Assembly (NCBI RefSeq): GCF_037479095.1
Contig: NZ_JBBGZW010000001.1
Span: 2,294,001 to 2,358,000 of the forward strand
Origin: Pantoea nemavictus
Lineage (GTDB): Bacteria; Pseudomonadota; Gammaproteobacteria; Enterobacterales; Enterobacteriaceae
DNA: 64,000 nucleotides
Direction: 5' to 3'
Shown: piece by piece, positions 18,379-28,136 of the stretch
How the letters are laid out: every line of letters begins with the position of its first letter
Position numbering within the stretch: the first letter of the stretch is position 1
The notes under the pieces: generated by a model
The model's input: only the letters and a program-made list of their open reading frames with translations
What the model was told of the DNA's origin: nothing
Databases searched by the model: none
Translations under genes and position numbers: made by a program

Positions 18379-19311
18379 TCAGGAAGAGGTGCTCTGCAAT
18401 GCGCCAGGACGTGCGGCATCGCGCACGAACGGCAGATGTTCACAGGCGTGTTGGCGGGCAAAACGTACGAAAGCTTCCAACACCGGCTGACGCTGCTCAC
18501 CTTCGCGGACCGCGGCATACAGGCGGCTCCACAGCCCATCGCCCAGCGTCTTGGTGACCACCAAACCCTGCTGCTCAAAATTCTCTACCACCCAATGCGG
18601 TAGCGCGGCGATGCCCATGCCTGCCGACACCATCTGAATCAGCAACAGCGTATTATCTACGCTCTTCAAGGCTGGACTCACGCCCGCCGGCTGCAGGAAA
18701 TGTCGCCACACATCCAAACGCTGGCGCTGCACCGGATAAATCATCAGCACCTCTTCAGCCATATCTTCCGGGGAAATATGATCAAGCTGCGCCAAAGGAT
18801 GATCCGGCGCCATCACTAAACGCACTTCAAAATCGAACATCGGTGAATAGAACAACCCGCTGCGCGGCAAAATGTCGGAGGTCAACACCACATCCAGCTC
18901 GCCCTGCTGCAACGCCGGTTGGGGGTCAAAAGTCACGCCAGATTTGAAATCCATCACCACCTGCGGCCAGCTCTGACGAAAATTATTCAGCGCAGGCGTC
19001 AGCCACTGAATGCAGCTGTGACACTCGATGGCGATACGCAATGTGGTCTGATGCGGCTCATGGCACGCCTGCAAGGCTTGCTGAATCTGCGGCAAAACCT
19101 GCTCGGCCAGCTGCAACAAAATCTCTCCCTGCGGCGTAAAACGCAGCGGCTGGCTTTTACGCACAAACAGACGGAATCCCAGCCGCTGTTCCAGATCGCT
19201 GAACTGGTGGGACAACGCCGATTGCGTCTGATGAAGCTGTGAGGCGGCGGCGGCTAACGAGCCGGTATTCCGTAACGCCTGCAGCGTCCGCAGGTGTTTG
19301 AGTTCGATCAT
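18379..19311 (-). CDS. metR: LysR-type regulator MetR
   Basis: 310 residues (E. coli 317). MetR activates metE and other methionine genes, with homocysteine as co-effector. The N-terminal winged helix-turn-helix is in [20 protein letters not shown], followed by the linker helix and a periplasmic-binding-like effector domain. It is intact and almost identical to E. coli through the first 90 residues; the C-terminal tail is shorter. It is divergent from metE across 214 bases that hold MetJ-type boxes. Because metE is interrupted, the regulator now faces a broken target unless the amber is suppressed. Confidence 0.96.
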   Translation of the reverse strand: MIELKHLRTLQALRNTGSLAAAASQLHQTQSALSHQFSDLEQRLGFRLFVRKSQPLRFTPQGEILLQLAEQVLPQIQQALQACHEPHQTTLRIAIECHSCIQWLTPALNNFRQSWPQVVMDFKSGVTFDPQPALQQGELDVVLTSDILPRSGLFYSPMFDFEVRLVMAPDHPLAQLDHISPEDMAEEVLMIYPVQRQRLDVWRHFLQPAGVSPALKSVDNTLLLIQMVSAGMGIAALPHWVVENFEQQGLVVTKTLGDGLWSRLYAAVREGEQRQPVLEAFVRFARQHACEHLPFVRDAARPGALQSTSS

Positions 19312-19383
19312 GAGAATCCTTCACATCGAGATTGAACAAATTGCGCTTGAGGAACATACAGTACCCGCAGATTATGGCGGTGT

Positions 19384-19407
19384 AAACATCTGGACGGCTA
19401 AACATCT
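19384..19407. promoter_or_regulatory. MetJ operator (three tandem met boxes)
   Basis: Three consecutive 8-mers, the outer two AAACATCT and the middle GGACGGCT, each match 6 of 8 bases of the met box AGACGTCT. The location between metR and metE fits repression of both by MetJ with S-adenosylmethionine. Confidence 0.55.
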
Positions 19408-19525
19408 CAAGCAAGCGTCGCGGCCACTTTACCTTTGTCCAGCCATACAGCTCAGCGAATGACCTCTTCTTTCGCTGGATGAACGTAAATCGGTTGTACC
19501 TAAAAGAATATCTGGAGAACAGCAA

Positions 19526-21796
19526 ATGACCATTCTCAACCATACACTCGGTTTCCCGCGCGTCGGTCTGCGTCGTGAACTGAAAAAAGCACAGGAAAGC
19601 TATTGGGCAGATAAAAGCTCATAGGAAGAGCTGCTGGCCGTGGGTCGCGAACTGCGTGCTCGTCACTGGCAACAGCAGCAAGACGCGGGAGTGGATCTGC
19701 TGCCGGTTGGCGATTTCGCCTGGTACGATCATGTTCTGACCACCAGCCTGATGCTGGGTAATGTGCCAGCACGCCATCAAAACCATGATGGATCCGTCGA
19801 TCTCGATACGCTCTTCCGCCTTGGCCGTGGCCGTGCACCTAGCGGTGAACCCGCTGCGGCGGCGGAAATGACCAAATGGTTTAACACCAATTATCACTAC
19901 ATGGTGCCGGAATTCACCCTCGGCCAGCGGTTCAAACTGACCTGGACCCAGCTGCTGGATGAGGTTGATGAAGCGTTGGCGCTCGGCCACAAGGTTAAAC
20001 CGGTGCTGCTCGGCCCGGTAACCTATCTGTGGCTAGGTAAAGTGAAGGGCGAGCAGTTTGATCGTCTGTCACTGCTGAAAGATATTCTGCCCGTTTACCA
20101 ACAGGTATTGGCTGAACTGAATAAACGCGATATCGCATGGGTACAAATCGATGAGCCAGCACTGGCGCTGGAGCTGCCAGCAACGTGGCGCGATGCCTTC
20201 AAACCGGCTTACGAGGCGCTGCAAGGTGAAAGCAAACTGCTGCTGACGACCTACTTCGACAGCATCGGCCAGAACCTTGACGTGATTAAAGCGCTGCCGG
20301 TGCAAGGTCTGCACGTCGACCTGGTTCACGGTAAAGATGATATCCAGCAGCTGAACCAGCAGATCCCGGCAGATTGGCTGCTTTCGGTGGGTGTTATCAA
20401 CGGTCGCAACGTCTGGCGTGCGGATCTCAGCAGCTGGTTTGAACGGCTGCAGCCGTTGGTTGGCCAGCGTAAACAGCTGTGGATCGGTTCGTCCTGCTCA
20501 CTACTGCATAGCCCAATCGATCTGAGCGTGGAAACGCGGCTGGATGAAGAGGTGAAAAGCTGGTTCGCCTTTGCCCTGCAGAAATGCACTGAGCTGTCGC
20601 TGTTGAGCAAGGCGCTAAATAACCATGATGCTGCTTCACTGGTGGAGTGGAGCGCGCCGATTCGTGCGCGTGCCAACTCAACACGCGTTCACAATCCCGT
20701 GGTCGGCGAGCGTCTGGCGAGAATCCAGGCCAAAGACATCGAGCGCGCCAGCAACTATACCGAGCGTGCGAAAGCGCAGCGTAACCGCTTTAATCTGCCG
20801 GCGTGGCCAACCACTACGATTGGTTCATTCCCGCAGACGACGGAAATTCGCGGCCTGCGCCTCGAGTTCAAAAAAGGCAACATTGATGGCGGCAACTACC
20901 GCACCGGCATCGCAGAACATATCAAACAGGCTATCGTTGAGCAGGAACGGTTGGGGCTGGACGTGCTGGTGCACGGTGAAGCTGAACGTAACGACATGGT
21001 GGAATACTTTGGCGAAAATCTCGCCGGCTTCGTATTCACCCAGAACGGCTGGGTGCAGAGCTACGGTTCTCGCTGCGTAAAACCGCCAGTTATCATCGGC
21101 GACGTCAGCCGTCCTGCCGCGATCACCGTTGAGTGGGCCAAATACGCGCAATCACTGACCGACAAACCGGTTAAAGGCATGCTGACCGGTCCGGTAACCA
21201 TTCTCTGCTGGTCGTTCCCACGTGAAGATGTGAGCCGTGAAACCATTGCGAAACAGATTGCGCTGGCGCTGCGTGACGAAGTGGCAGATCTGGAAAAAGC
21301 CGGCATCGGCATCATTCAGATTGATGAACCCGCGCTGCGCGAAGGTCTGCCGCTGCATCAGTCCGATTGGGCGGCGTATCTGACATGGGCAGTTGATGCT
21401 TTCCGTCTGAATGCCGCGGTGGCGCAAGACGACACGCAAATTCACACTCATATGTGTTACTGCGAGTTCAATGACATCATGGACTCCATCGCCGCACTGG
21501 ATGCCGACGTTATCACCATCGAAACCTCACGTTCCGATATGGATCTGCTGGATACGTTTAAAGAGTTCGACTATCCCAATGAGATTGGTCCGGGCGTTTA
21601 CGATATCCACTCACCGAACGTACCGAGCGTGGAGTGGATGGAAGCGTTGCTGCGCAAAGCGGCGCAAAGCATCCCGGAAGAACGTCTGTGGGTTAACCCG
21701 GATTGTGGCCTGAAAACGCGTGGCTGGACGGAAACCCGTCAGGCACTGGCAAACATGGTCAAAGCGGCGCAGAACCTGCGGGGTGAAACGGCTTAG
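19526..21796 (+). pseudogene. metE: cobalamin-independent methionine synthase, interrupted by amber codon 33
   Basis: MetE transfers the methyl group of methyltetrahydropteroyl-triglutamate to homocysteine. The frame from ATG 19526 (ribosome site TGGAG) reads [20 protein letters not shown], matching E. coli, then meets TAG at 19622-19624, where E. coli has Arg in STREELL. The remaining frame is open to 21796 with no other lesion; with the stop read through, it would be 756 residues (E. coli 753). Zinc-ligand segments THMCYCEF and [10 protein letters not shown] are intact. A GTG at 19640 with AGGAAG upstream could allow re-initiation, but the product would lack the N-terminal 38 residues, including the RELK folate-binding segment. 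It may be a recent null mutation, a suppressed amber or a sequence error. A strong terminator follows. Confidence 0.85.
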
Positions 21797-21813
21797 TAGC
21801 CGCAAATGTGATT

Positions 21814-21836
21814 GGGGCGCATACGCGCCCCTTTTT
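21814..21836 (+). terminator. Rho-independent terminator of metE
   Basis: GGGGCGC (21814-21820), loop ATAC, GCGCCCC (21825-21831), then five T. It lies between convergent metE and ysgA. Confidence 0.9.
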
Positions 21837-21837
21837 A

Positions 21838-22656
21838 TTACGCGTTCGGTGCCACGCCATACTGCGCGAACCACGCCAGCATACGTTGCCAGCCATCTTT
21901 GGCGGAATCGGCGTGATAGCTCGCACGGTAATCCGCGTTGAAAGCGTGGCCGGCATCCGGATACACCACGATCTCCGCTTTGGCATTGGCGGCATGCAGC
22001 GCCTGACGCATCTTATCAATGCTCTCCAGTGGAATGCTGTCATCCTGACCGCCATAAAGGCCCAGCACGGGCGCATTCAGGTCCACCGCAATATCGATCG
22101 GATGTTTCTGCTGCTTCAGCGTCTTCTCACCCTCTAAGCGGCCATACCACGCCACAGCGGCTCGCACTTGAGGATTGTGCGCGGCAAACAGCCAGCTAAT
22201 GCGTCCGCCCCAGCAGAAGCCGGTAATTGCCAGGCGACGCGCATCGCCACCATGACTTGCCGCCCAGTTAGCCACATGATCGAGGTCGGACAGTACCTGC
22301 GTATCCGGAACCTTGCTCACCAACTCTTTAAACAGCGTGGGAATGTCGTTGTAATCGTTGGGATCGCCTTCGCGGAAATAGAGCTCAGGGGCGATCGCCA
22401 GATAGCCTTCCAGCGCCAAACGCCGGCAAACATCGCGGATATGCTCATGCACACCGAAAATCTCCTGCACGACTAACACCACTGGCAATGTGCCTTGGTA
22501 CTCTTTTGGCCGGGCATAGTAGGCGGGCAAATTTTCGCCCTGGCTTGGAACCGAGGTCTCGCCAGCATGAATCGCGTCGCTGGCGGTAATAATCGTGCTG
22601 CTTGCGGTGGGCTGAACGGCCGGTGCAAAGCCGCCGGGTGCCGTTTTTTGTGCCAT
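21838..22656 (-). CDS. ysgA: dienelactone hydrolase family protein YsgA
   Basis: 272 residues from the preferred ATG at 22656 (MAQKTAPGGFAP, like E. coli MATTQQSGFAP); an ATG at 22674 is possible. Alpha/beta hydrolase with the dienelactone hydrolase Cys-Asp-His triad: the cysteine in GFCWGGR, aspartate in YGGQDDS and histidine in YPDAGHAFN. The physiological substrate in enterobacteria is not settled. The N-terminal 30 residues are low-complexity and rich in A, T and S. It is convergent with metE and divergent from udp. Confidence 0.92.
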   Translation of the reverse strand: MAQKTAPGGFAPAVQPTASSTIITASDAIHAGETSVPSQGENLPAYYARPKEYQGTLPVVLVVQEIFGVHEHIRDVCRRLALEGYLAIAPELYFREGDPNDYNDIPTLFKELVSKVPDTQVLSDLDHVANWAASHGGDARRLAITGFCWGGRISWLFAAHNPQVRAAVAWYGRLEGEKTLKQQKHPIDIAVDLNAPVLGLYGGQDDSIPLESIDKMRQALHAANAKAEIVVYPDAGHAFNADYRASYHADSAKDGWQRMLAWFAQYGVAPNA

Positions 22657-22847
22657 ATTGTCTTCGGTTTTCATGGTTCTCTCCGTGCTAGCAAATGCGC
22701 AATCACGTAACTATAGCCTGGCTGGTCAAGCAAGGCTGACGTAGGGTGCAGAGGGATTTTTTTCACGTGTGCTGCTTCTCTATTAACATTGCCATCAGTA
22801 CTTACACAGCACCGCTTGTAGCAATTCAGAATTGCAGCGCACTAATG

Positions 22848-22863
22848 TGTGATGTAAATCACA
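22848..22863. promoter_or_regulatory. CRP site 2 of udp (upstream)
   Basis: TGTGATGTAAATCACA is a full match to TGTGA-N6-TCACA. Its centre is 52 bp from the second site. The E. coli udp promoter has CRP sites at about -93.5 and -41.5, also 52 bp apart, with CytR bound between them. Confidence 0.82.
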
Positions 22864-22899
22864 AAATATTTTTATGATAATGTAAGTTTCATTATTGAT

Positions 22900-22915
22900 A
22901 GTGAAATTAGTCACA
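22900..22915. promoter_or_regulatory. CRP site 1 of udp (proximal), CytR region between sites
   Basis: AGTGAAATTAGTCACA matches TGTGA-N6-TCACA with one change. With this centre at -41.5 the start point would be near 22949. The stretch between the two CRP sites contains GTTTCATT, similar to the CytR half-site octamer. No other element is seen in the 320-base gap 22657-22976. Confidence 0.75.
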
Positions 22916-22976
22916 TAATTATGTTTCCTGCTCACGTAGAGTGGCGCGCACATCCCCTATTTATCAGGAGTCTGAT

Positions 22977-23738
22977 ATGGCCCAGTCTGACGTTTTCCAT
23001 CTTGGCATCACCAAAGCTTCCCTAAAAGGAGCCACGCTGGCCATCGTTCCCGGCGATCCTGAGCGCGTGAAGAAAATCGCCGCGCTGATGGAGAATCCAC
23101 AGCATCTGGCTTCGCATCGTGAATTCACCACCTATCTGGCGGAAGTCGATGGTAAACCGGTGGTGGTGTGTTCAACCGGTATCGGCGGACCTTCAACCTC
23201 GATTGCGGTAGAAGAGCTGGCGCAACTCGGTGTGCGCACCTTCCTGCGCGTTGGCACCACCGGCGCCATTCAGCCGCATATTAATGTCGGTGATGTGCTG
23301 GTCACCACGGCGTCTGTCCGCCTTGACGGTGCCAGCCTGCACTTCGCACCGATGGAGTTCCCGGCCGTGGCCGATTTCACCTGCACCACCGCGCTGGTTG
23401 CCGCAGCGGAAGCCTGCGGTGCCAAAACGCACATTGGCATTACCGCGTCCTCTGACACCTTCTATCCGGGGCAGGAACGCTATGACACCTTCTCTGGTCG
23501 CGTGGTGAAGCGCTTCCAGGGCTCAATGGATGAGTGGCAGCAAATGGGCGTCCTTAACTATGAGATGGAATCCGCTACACTGTTAACCATGTGCGCCAGT
23601 CAGGGACTGCGTGCCGGCATGGTGGCTGGCGTCATCGTGAACCGTACGCAAAAAGAGATTCCGGATGCGGTGACCATGAAGCAGACCGAAAGTGATGCGG
23701 TGAAAATTGTGGTAGAAGCCGCGCGTCGCTTAATTTAG
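22977..23738 (+). CDS. udp: uridine phosphorylase
   Basis: 253 residues, the E. coli length. Udp cleaves uridine with phosphate to uracil and ribose-1-phosphate in pyrimidine salvage. The phosphate-binding motif GDPERVKK and the [14 protein letters not shown] stretch are intact, as is the ribose/uracil segment [12 protein letters not shown]. The start at 22977 ([14 protein letters not shown], ribosome site AGGAG) matches the family. Two CRP sites with an intervening CytR-like site precede it, so nucleoside-dependent control as in E. coli is likely. Confidence 0.97.
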   Translation: MAQSDVFHLGITKASLKGATLAIVPGDPERVKKIAALMENPQHLASHREFTTYLAEVDGKPVVVCSTGIGGPSTSIAVEELAQLGVRTFLRVGTTGAIQPHINVGDVLVTTASVRLDGASLHFAPMEFPAVADFTCTTALVAAAEACGAKTHIGITASSDTFYPGQERYDTFSGRVVKRFQGSMDEWQQMGVLNYEMESATLLTMCASQGLRAGMVAGVIVNRTQKEIPDAVTMKQTESDAVKIVVEAARRLI

Positions 23739-23802
23739 TGCGCCATTCAAGGGATGAATTCGAGACCAGGCTTATAGGGAGCTCAGCAATTGCCTGATTA
23801 GA

Positions 23803-25110
23803 ATGCGCGCAATTTCAGCAGCTACTGAGAAATTTCTTATGCGCAAAATGGTTTCTGTCTCACGTCCTAATTTCATGAATAATCCCGCTACTGCGCAATC
23901 ACGCGTTGAGGGCGCAGCAGCGAGATTTCGTCAGGCCATGGCGGCTCATAACTATCCCCTCGCTCGTCAGTGCTGTGAAGAAGTGCTGCGCGTGTTGCCA
24001 AATCACATGCAGGTGCTCAGCGACTACGCGTTAACCTTAATGCGCGTGGGCGAGCACAAGAAATCCTACAAGATTTACCAGAAGATCTATCAGGCCCCGG
24101 CCGCGCAGCGCGCGCAGGCGTCGGAAACCTGGCTGGATGGATTGACCGAAGTCTGCGGTTGGCTTGATAAGCAGGATGAAGTGGCGCGTTACGGCCTCGA
24201 ATCGCTGCAGAAATCCGATGTGATCTTCAGTAAAGGCCAGAAAGTGGCGTATCCCTCAGACGTACCGCCACCGATCAATCGCCATAACCCGACAGAAAAC
24301 ATCATCTCCTTCAGCCTCTACGGTGGCCAGCCACGCTACTGCGAAACGCTGATTAAGAACATCGAAGTGGCGCGCGAGTTCTATCCTGACTGGATCTGCC
24401 GCATCTATCTTGACGATAGCGTCCCGCAGCACGTGTGGCAGCGTCTGACGCAGCCGAACACCCAGCTGGTGGATATGTCCCAGGAAAAAGCTATCTTCCC
24501 CACGCTGTGGCGCTTTTTAGTGATGGACGATCCCAGCGTTAAACGTTACATCGTGCGTGACGCCGATTCATTACTCTCCGAGCGTGAAGTGGTTGCGGTT
24601 GAAGCCTGGCTGGACTCCCCATTCTGGTTCCATCACATGCGCGATTACTTCTCGCATACCGAACTGCTGCTAGCGGGTATGTGGGGCGGTTGTCATGGCG
24701 TGTTCCACAATGTTGAACAGCAGATGCGTGACTTTATCGCCCAGTACCAAGGCAGCGAACGCTTTACCGACCAGTATTTTCTTAAAGTGGCGTTGTGGCC
24801 AACGGTGCGTGAAAGCTTGCTGAGTCACGACGATATTTTTCACTTCCATCAGGCGCAGCCCTGGCCAGCGCATCAACCGATTCGCTGGCAAACCGATAGC
24901 TTCCACGTCGGCAGCAACGCCGGTTTTGCTAGCATGGCCGGTAAAGTTGAAAATGCGGAAAACGGTTGCCAGCAGGTTGAGATCACCTACGGCGGCCAAA
25001 GTTGGACCTATCCAGCAAAAATCAAGGATGAAACCGAATGGTTACTTCCGATGCCGTTCTTCCTGATTGACGCGTGGAAAGCCGGCGATTTGACCGTAAA
25101 AGCCCTGTAA
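23803..25110 (+). CDS. uncharacterised TPR plus glycosyltransferase-like protein
   Basis: Up to 435 residues; ATGs at 23803, 23839 and 23875 are all possible and none has a strong ribosome site (a weak GAG lies before 23839). Residues about 35-140 are helical and TPR-like (ARFRQAMAAHNYPLARQCCEEVL). Residues about 165-400 resemble a GT-A fold: FSLYGGQPRYCETLIKNIEV, then YIVRDADS (252-256), whose DAD could be the metal-binding DxD motif, then FWFHHMRD and AGMWGG (291-296). I infer a soluble glycosyltransferase, perhaps for surface polysaccharide or protein glycosylation; acceptor and donor are unknown. There is no signal peptide or membrane helix. E. coli has no gene between udp and rmuC, so this is an accessory insertion. 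Confidence 0.7.
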   Translation: MRAISAATEKFLMRKMVSVSRPNFMNNPATAQSRVEGAAARFRQAMAAHNYPLARQCCEEVLRVLPNHMQVLSDYALTLMRVGEHKKSYKIYQKIYQAPAAQRAQASETWLDGLTEVCGWLDKQDEVARYGLESLQKSDVIFSKGQKVAYPSDVPPPINRHNPTENIISFSLYGGQPRYCETLIKNIEVAREFYPDWICRIYLDDSVPQHVWQRLTQPNTQLVDMSQEKAIFPTLWRFLVMDDPSVKRYIVRDADSLLSEREVVAVEAWLDSPFWFHHMRDYFSHTELLLAGMWGGCHGVFHNVEQQMRDFIAQYQGSERFTDQYFLKVALWPTVRESLLSHDDIFHFHQAQPWPAHQPIRWQTDSFHVGSNAGFASMAGKVENAENGCQQVEITYGGQSWTYPAKIKDETEWLLPMPFFLIDAWKAGDLTVKAL

Positions 25111-25178
25111 ATAAAATCTGGACATTCATACAGTACCCCTCTACCTTTTCCCTCAGCGAGACGATCCGCGGGGGGATT

Positions 25179-26690
25179 ATGGATCAGCAACTTATCATTA
25201 GCGGCGCGCTGGCGCTGGCCGGTTTAGGCATTGGCTGGATCATTGCCCAGCTGCGCGCCGGTCATCAGCATGCCAGCTTCACGACCGAGCGTCGTCTGTT
25301 GGAAGAGGCGCAGCAGCGCCAACATCAGCAGATCGAACATTTACAACAGCAAATCCAGCAACGTGAGCAGGAGATGCGCCAATTGCACGGCGCGCTCAGC
25401 GGTGCGCAGGAACGTTTGCAGCAGCTCGATTACTGGCGCGGCGAGAGCGAACAGCTCAGTCGTGAATTGCGTAATCAGCTGGAAGTTAATAGCGCGCAGG
25501 AAGCGGAGTTGCGCGAAGTGACCATCCGTCTTGAAGAGACACGCTACGGCGCTGAAGAGAAACAGCGCCTGCTCACCAACAGCGAACAGCGACTCAGCGC
25601 GCAGTTTGAAAATCTGGCCAACCGCATCTTTGAAAACAGCGGGCGCCGCGTCGATGAACAAAACCGTCAAAGCCTGAACAGTCTGATTGGCCCGCTGCGT
25701 GAACAGCTGGATGGTTTCCGCCGTCAGGTGACTGACAGCTTTGGGCTGGAAGCGCGTGAACGCCACACGCTGACGCATGAAATTCGCCAGCTGCAGCAGC
25801 TCAACGCGCAGATGGCGCAGGAAGCGGTCAATCTCACCAAAGCGCTAAAAGGTGACAATAAAATCCAGGGCAACTGGGGCGAAGTGGTGCTAAGCCGCGT
25901 GCTGGAAGCCTCTGGACTGCGTGAAGGCTATGAATACCAAACGCAGGTAAGCGTTCAGCTGGAGCAGCAGGGCAGGATGCAACCAGATGTGATTGTCCGT
26001 TTGCCGCAGGGCAAAGATGTGGTGATCGACGCGAAGATGACGTTGGTCGCTTACGAGCGCTATTTCAACGCCGATGATGAAGCCACGCGCGAGCAGGCCA
26101 TTCAGGAGCACGTCAACGCCATGCGTGGACACATTCGCTTGCTAAGCCGAAAAGATTACCAACAATTGCCCGGTTTACGCTCTCTGGATTATGTGTTGAT
26201 GTTTATCCCGGTGGAACCGGCATTTCTGCTCGCGATCGATCGTCAGCCAGAGCTGATCAGCGAAGCGCTGCAGCAGAACATCATGCTGGTCAGCCCAACT
26301 ACGCTGCTGGTGGCGCTGCGCACCATCAACAATCTCTGGCGTTATGAACATCAAAGCCGCAACGCACAGCGCATCGCCGATCGGGCAACGCGGCTGTATG
26401 ACAAAATGCGGCTGTTCGTCGATGACATGAGCGGTATCGGTCACAATCTTGATAAGGCGCAGCAAAGCTATCATCAGGCGATGAAAAAGCTGTCTGAAGG
26501 ACGCGGCAATCTGATTGCGCAAAGTGAAGCTTTCCGCTCGCTTGGTGTGGAGATCAAACGGCCGATCAATCCGCAGTTGGTGGAACAGGCGCAGCCGGAA
26601 GAGGCGGATGAAGATTGGGCAGACGATCCCAACGTTGATGAAAGCGTTTCAGATTCGACAACGGACTCGCTGCGCCGCATCAACGAATAG
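25179..26690 (+). CDS. rmuC: DNA recombination protein RmuC
   Basis: 503 residues from ATG 25179 (E. coli 475). The start follows GGGGGGATT. A single N-terminal membrane-type segment (LIISGALALAGLGIGWIIA) leads into a long coiled coil rich in Gln and Glu (about 40-190), then the RmuC nuclease-like core (GNWGEVVLSRVLEASGLREGYEY, PDVIVRLPQGKDVVIDAKM) and an acidic C-terminal tail. The gene limits recombination at inverted repeats in E. coli. The IDAKM segment resembles a restriction-endonuclease-fold metal site. ubiE follows after 75 bases. Confidence 0.93.
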   Translation: MDQQLIISGALALAGLGIGWIIAQLRAGHQHASFTTERRLLEEAQQRQHQQIEHLQQQIQQREQEMRQLHGALSGAQERLQQLDYWRGESEQLSRELRNQLEVNSAQEAELREVTIRLEETRYGAEEKQRLLTNSEQRLSAQFENLANRIFENSGRRVDEQNRQSLNSLIGPLREQLDGFRRQVTDSFGLEARERHTLTHEIRQLQQLNAQMAQEAVNLTKALKGDNKIQGNWGEVVLSRVLEASGLREGYEYQTQVSVQLEQQGRMQPDVIVRLPQGKDVVIDAKMTLVAYERYFNADDEATREQAIQEHVNAMRGHIRLLSRKDYQQLPGLRSLDYVLMFIPVEPAFLLAIDRQPELISEALQQNIMLVSPTTLLVALRTINNLWRYEHQSRNAQRIADRATRLYDKMRLFVDDMSGIGHNLDKAQQSYHQAMKKLSEGRGNLIAQSEAFRSLGVEIKRPINPQLVEQAQPEEADEDWADDPNVDESVSDSTTDSLRRINE

Positions 26691-26765
26691 CACGGTGGTC
26701 GCGTGCTCGTGTAGCGCGACTCTGATACACTTCGGCAAGAATTGTTTGTGGAACAGGTAAAACCG

Positions 26766-27524
26766 ATGGCAGATGAATCACAGCAGGAAACTACCCATTT
26801 TGGCTTCCAGACCGTCGCGAAAAGCGAAAAGGCCGATAAAGTCGCGGACGTGTTTCACTCCGTCGCGGCAAAATATGACCTGATGAACGATTTGATGTCG
26901 TTTGGCATCCATCGTGTCTGGAAGCGTTTTACCATTGACAGCAGCGGTGTGCGCCGCGGTCAGCGCGTGTTGGATCTGGCGGGTGGTACCGGCGATCTGA
27001 CGGCTAAATTCTCTCGTCTGGTGGGCGAAACCGGCCAGGTTGTGTTGGCTGATATCAACAGCTCAATGCTGAAGATGGGCCGCGAAAAGCTGCGTAATCT
27101 CGGCGTGTCGGGTAATGTCAGCTATGTTCAGGCGAACGCCGAAGCGCTGCCGTTCCCGGATAACTATTTCGATTGCATCACCATCTCGTTCGGTTTGCGT
27201 AACGTCACCGAAAAAGAGAAAGCGCTGGCGTCGATGTTCCGCGTGCTGAAGCCGGGCGGACGCCTGCTGGTGCTGGAATTCTCCAAGCCGCTGCTGGAGC
27301 CGCTGAGCAAGGCTTACGACACCTATTCATTCCATATTCTGCCGCGTATTGGCCAGCTGGTGGCGCAAGATGCTGAAAGCTATCGTTATCTGGCAGAGTC
27401 GATTCGTATGCATCCCGATCAGGAAACCCTGAAAGCGATGATGAATGATGCCGGCTTTGAAAATACCACCTACTTCAATATGACTGGCGGTATTGTCGCG
27501 CTGCATCGCGGATTTAAATTTTAA
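26766..27524 (+). CDS. ubiE: ubiquinone/menaquinone C-methyltransferase UbiE
   Basis: 252 residues (E. coli 251). A SAM-dependent class I methyltransferase used in both ubiquinone (demethoxyubiquinol C-methylation) and menaquinone synthesis. The SAM motif is [12 protein letters not shown], followed by [11 protein letters not shown] and the post-motif region [24 protein letters not shown]. The start at 26766 ([17 protein letters not shown]) matches E. coli; upstream in-frame codons are not supported. It heads ubiE-ubiJ-ubiB with a 6-base gap to ubiJ. Confidence 0.97.
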   Translation: MADESQQETTHFGFQTVAKSEKADKVADVFHSVAAKYDLMNDLMSFGIHRVWKRFTIDSSGVRRGQRVLDLAGGTGDLTAKFSRLVGETGQVVLADINSSMLKMGREKLRNLGVSGNVSYVQANAEALPFPDNYFDCITISFGLRNVTEKEKALASMFRVLKPGGRLLVLEFSKPLLEPLSKAYDTYSFHILPRIGQLVAQDAESYRYLAESIRMHPDQETLKAMMNDAGFENTTYFNMTGGIVALHRGFKF

Positions 27525-27530
27525 TCCATC

Positions 27531-28136
27531 ATGACTTTAACTCCTCTCATCACCGGCGGTCTTGAGACCGCCCTGAACCGTGTTCTCTATCGCGATCGCA
27601 GCCTGAAAGCCGCGCGCCAGCGTCTGGCGGGCAAGGTGTTGCTGCTGCGTCTGCAAGAGCTCGATTTTCCTTTAGTGCTGGTGTTTAGCGAATCACAACT
27701 TGATGTACTGAGTGATTGGCAGGATAGCAGCGACTGCACAGTGAGTTTGCGTGTCAGCACCTTGCCGAAACTGCGCGATCGCCAGCAGCTCACCAGCTTG
27801 ATCAGAAGCGGTGAACTGGAGGTGGACGGAGATTTGCAGGTGGTACAGCAATTCTCTGCGCTGATGGATCTCGCCGAGCTTGATCCGGCCGAATATCTCG
27901 CGCCGTGGATTGGCGACATCGCCGCGCAAGGGGTAAGCCAGGCCGCACAGCAGGCGCTGAGATTCGTGCAGCAGCAGGTTATGCGCCGCCAGGATTATCT
28001 TGGCCAGGCGCTGACGGAAGAGTGGCGCGTCGCGCCGGGTGCTCTGGAACTGGCATGGTTCTGCGAGGAAGTGGAAGCGATGGAACGTTCGCTCAATGCA
28101 TATGAAACGCGTTTGGCACAGCTGGAGGCGAAATGA
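27531..28136 (+). CDS. ubiJ: ubiquinone biosynthesis accessory factor UbiJ
   Basis: 201 residues, as in E. coli. UbiJ has an N-terminal SCP2 lipid-binding domain (about 15-110) and, with UbiK, organises the soluble Ubi complex and binds its lipid intermediates. The middle is hydrophilic, and the C-terminus is a coiled coil ([24 protein letters not shown]). Its TGA overlaps the ubiB ATG (ATGA), consistent with translational coupling. Confidence 0.94.
   Translation: MTLTPLITGGLETALNRVLYRDRSLKAARQRLAGKVLLLRLQELDFPLVLVFSESQLDVLSDWQDSSDCTVSLRVSTLPKLRDRQQLTSLIRSGELEVDGDLQVVQQFSALMDLAELDPAEYLAPWIGDIAAQGVSQAAQQALRFVQQQVMRRQDYLGQALTEEWRVAPGALELAWFCEEVEAMERSLNAYETRLAQLEAK

Noticed and set aside
19157-19543. 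128-codon frame running from metR into the metE leader on the minus strand
   Set aside because: It overlaps metR in a different frame and the regulatory region, with no ribosome site.
19622-19624. Programmed read-through or pyrrolysine use at the metE TAG
   Set aside because: Enterobacteria do not use pyrrolysine, and metE is not known to contain a recoded stop; mutation, suppression or base-call error are simpler.
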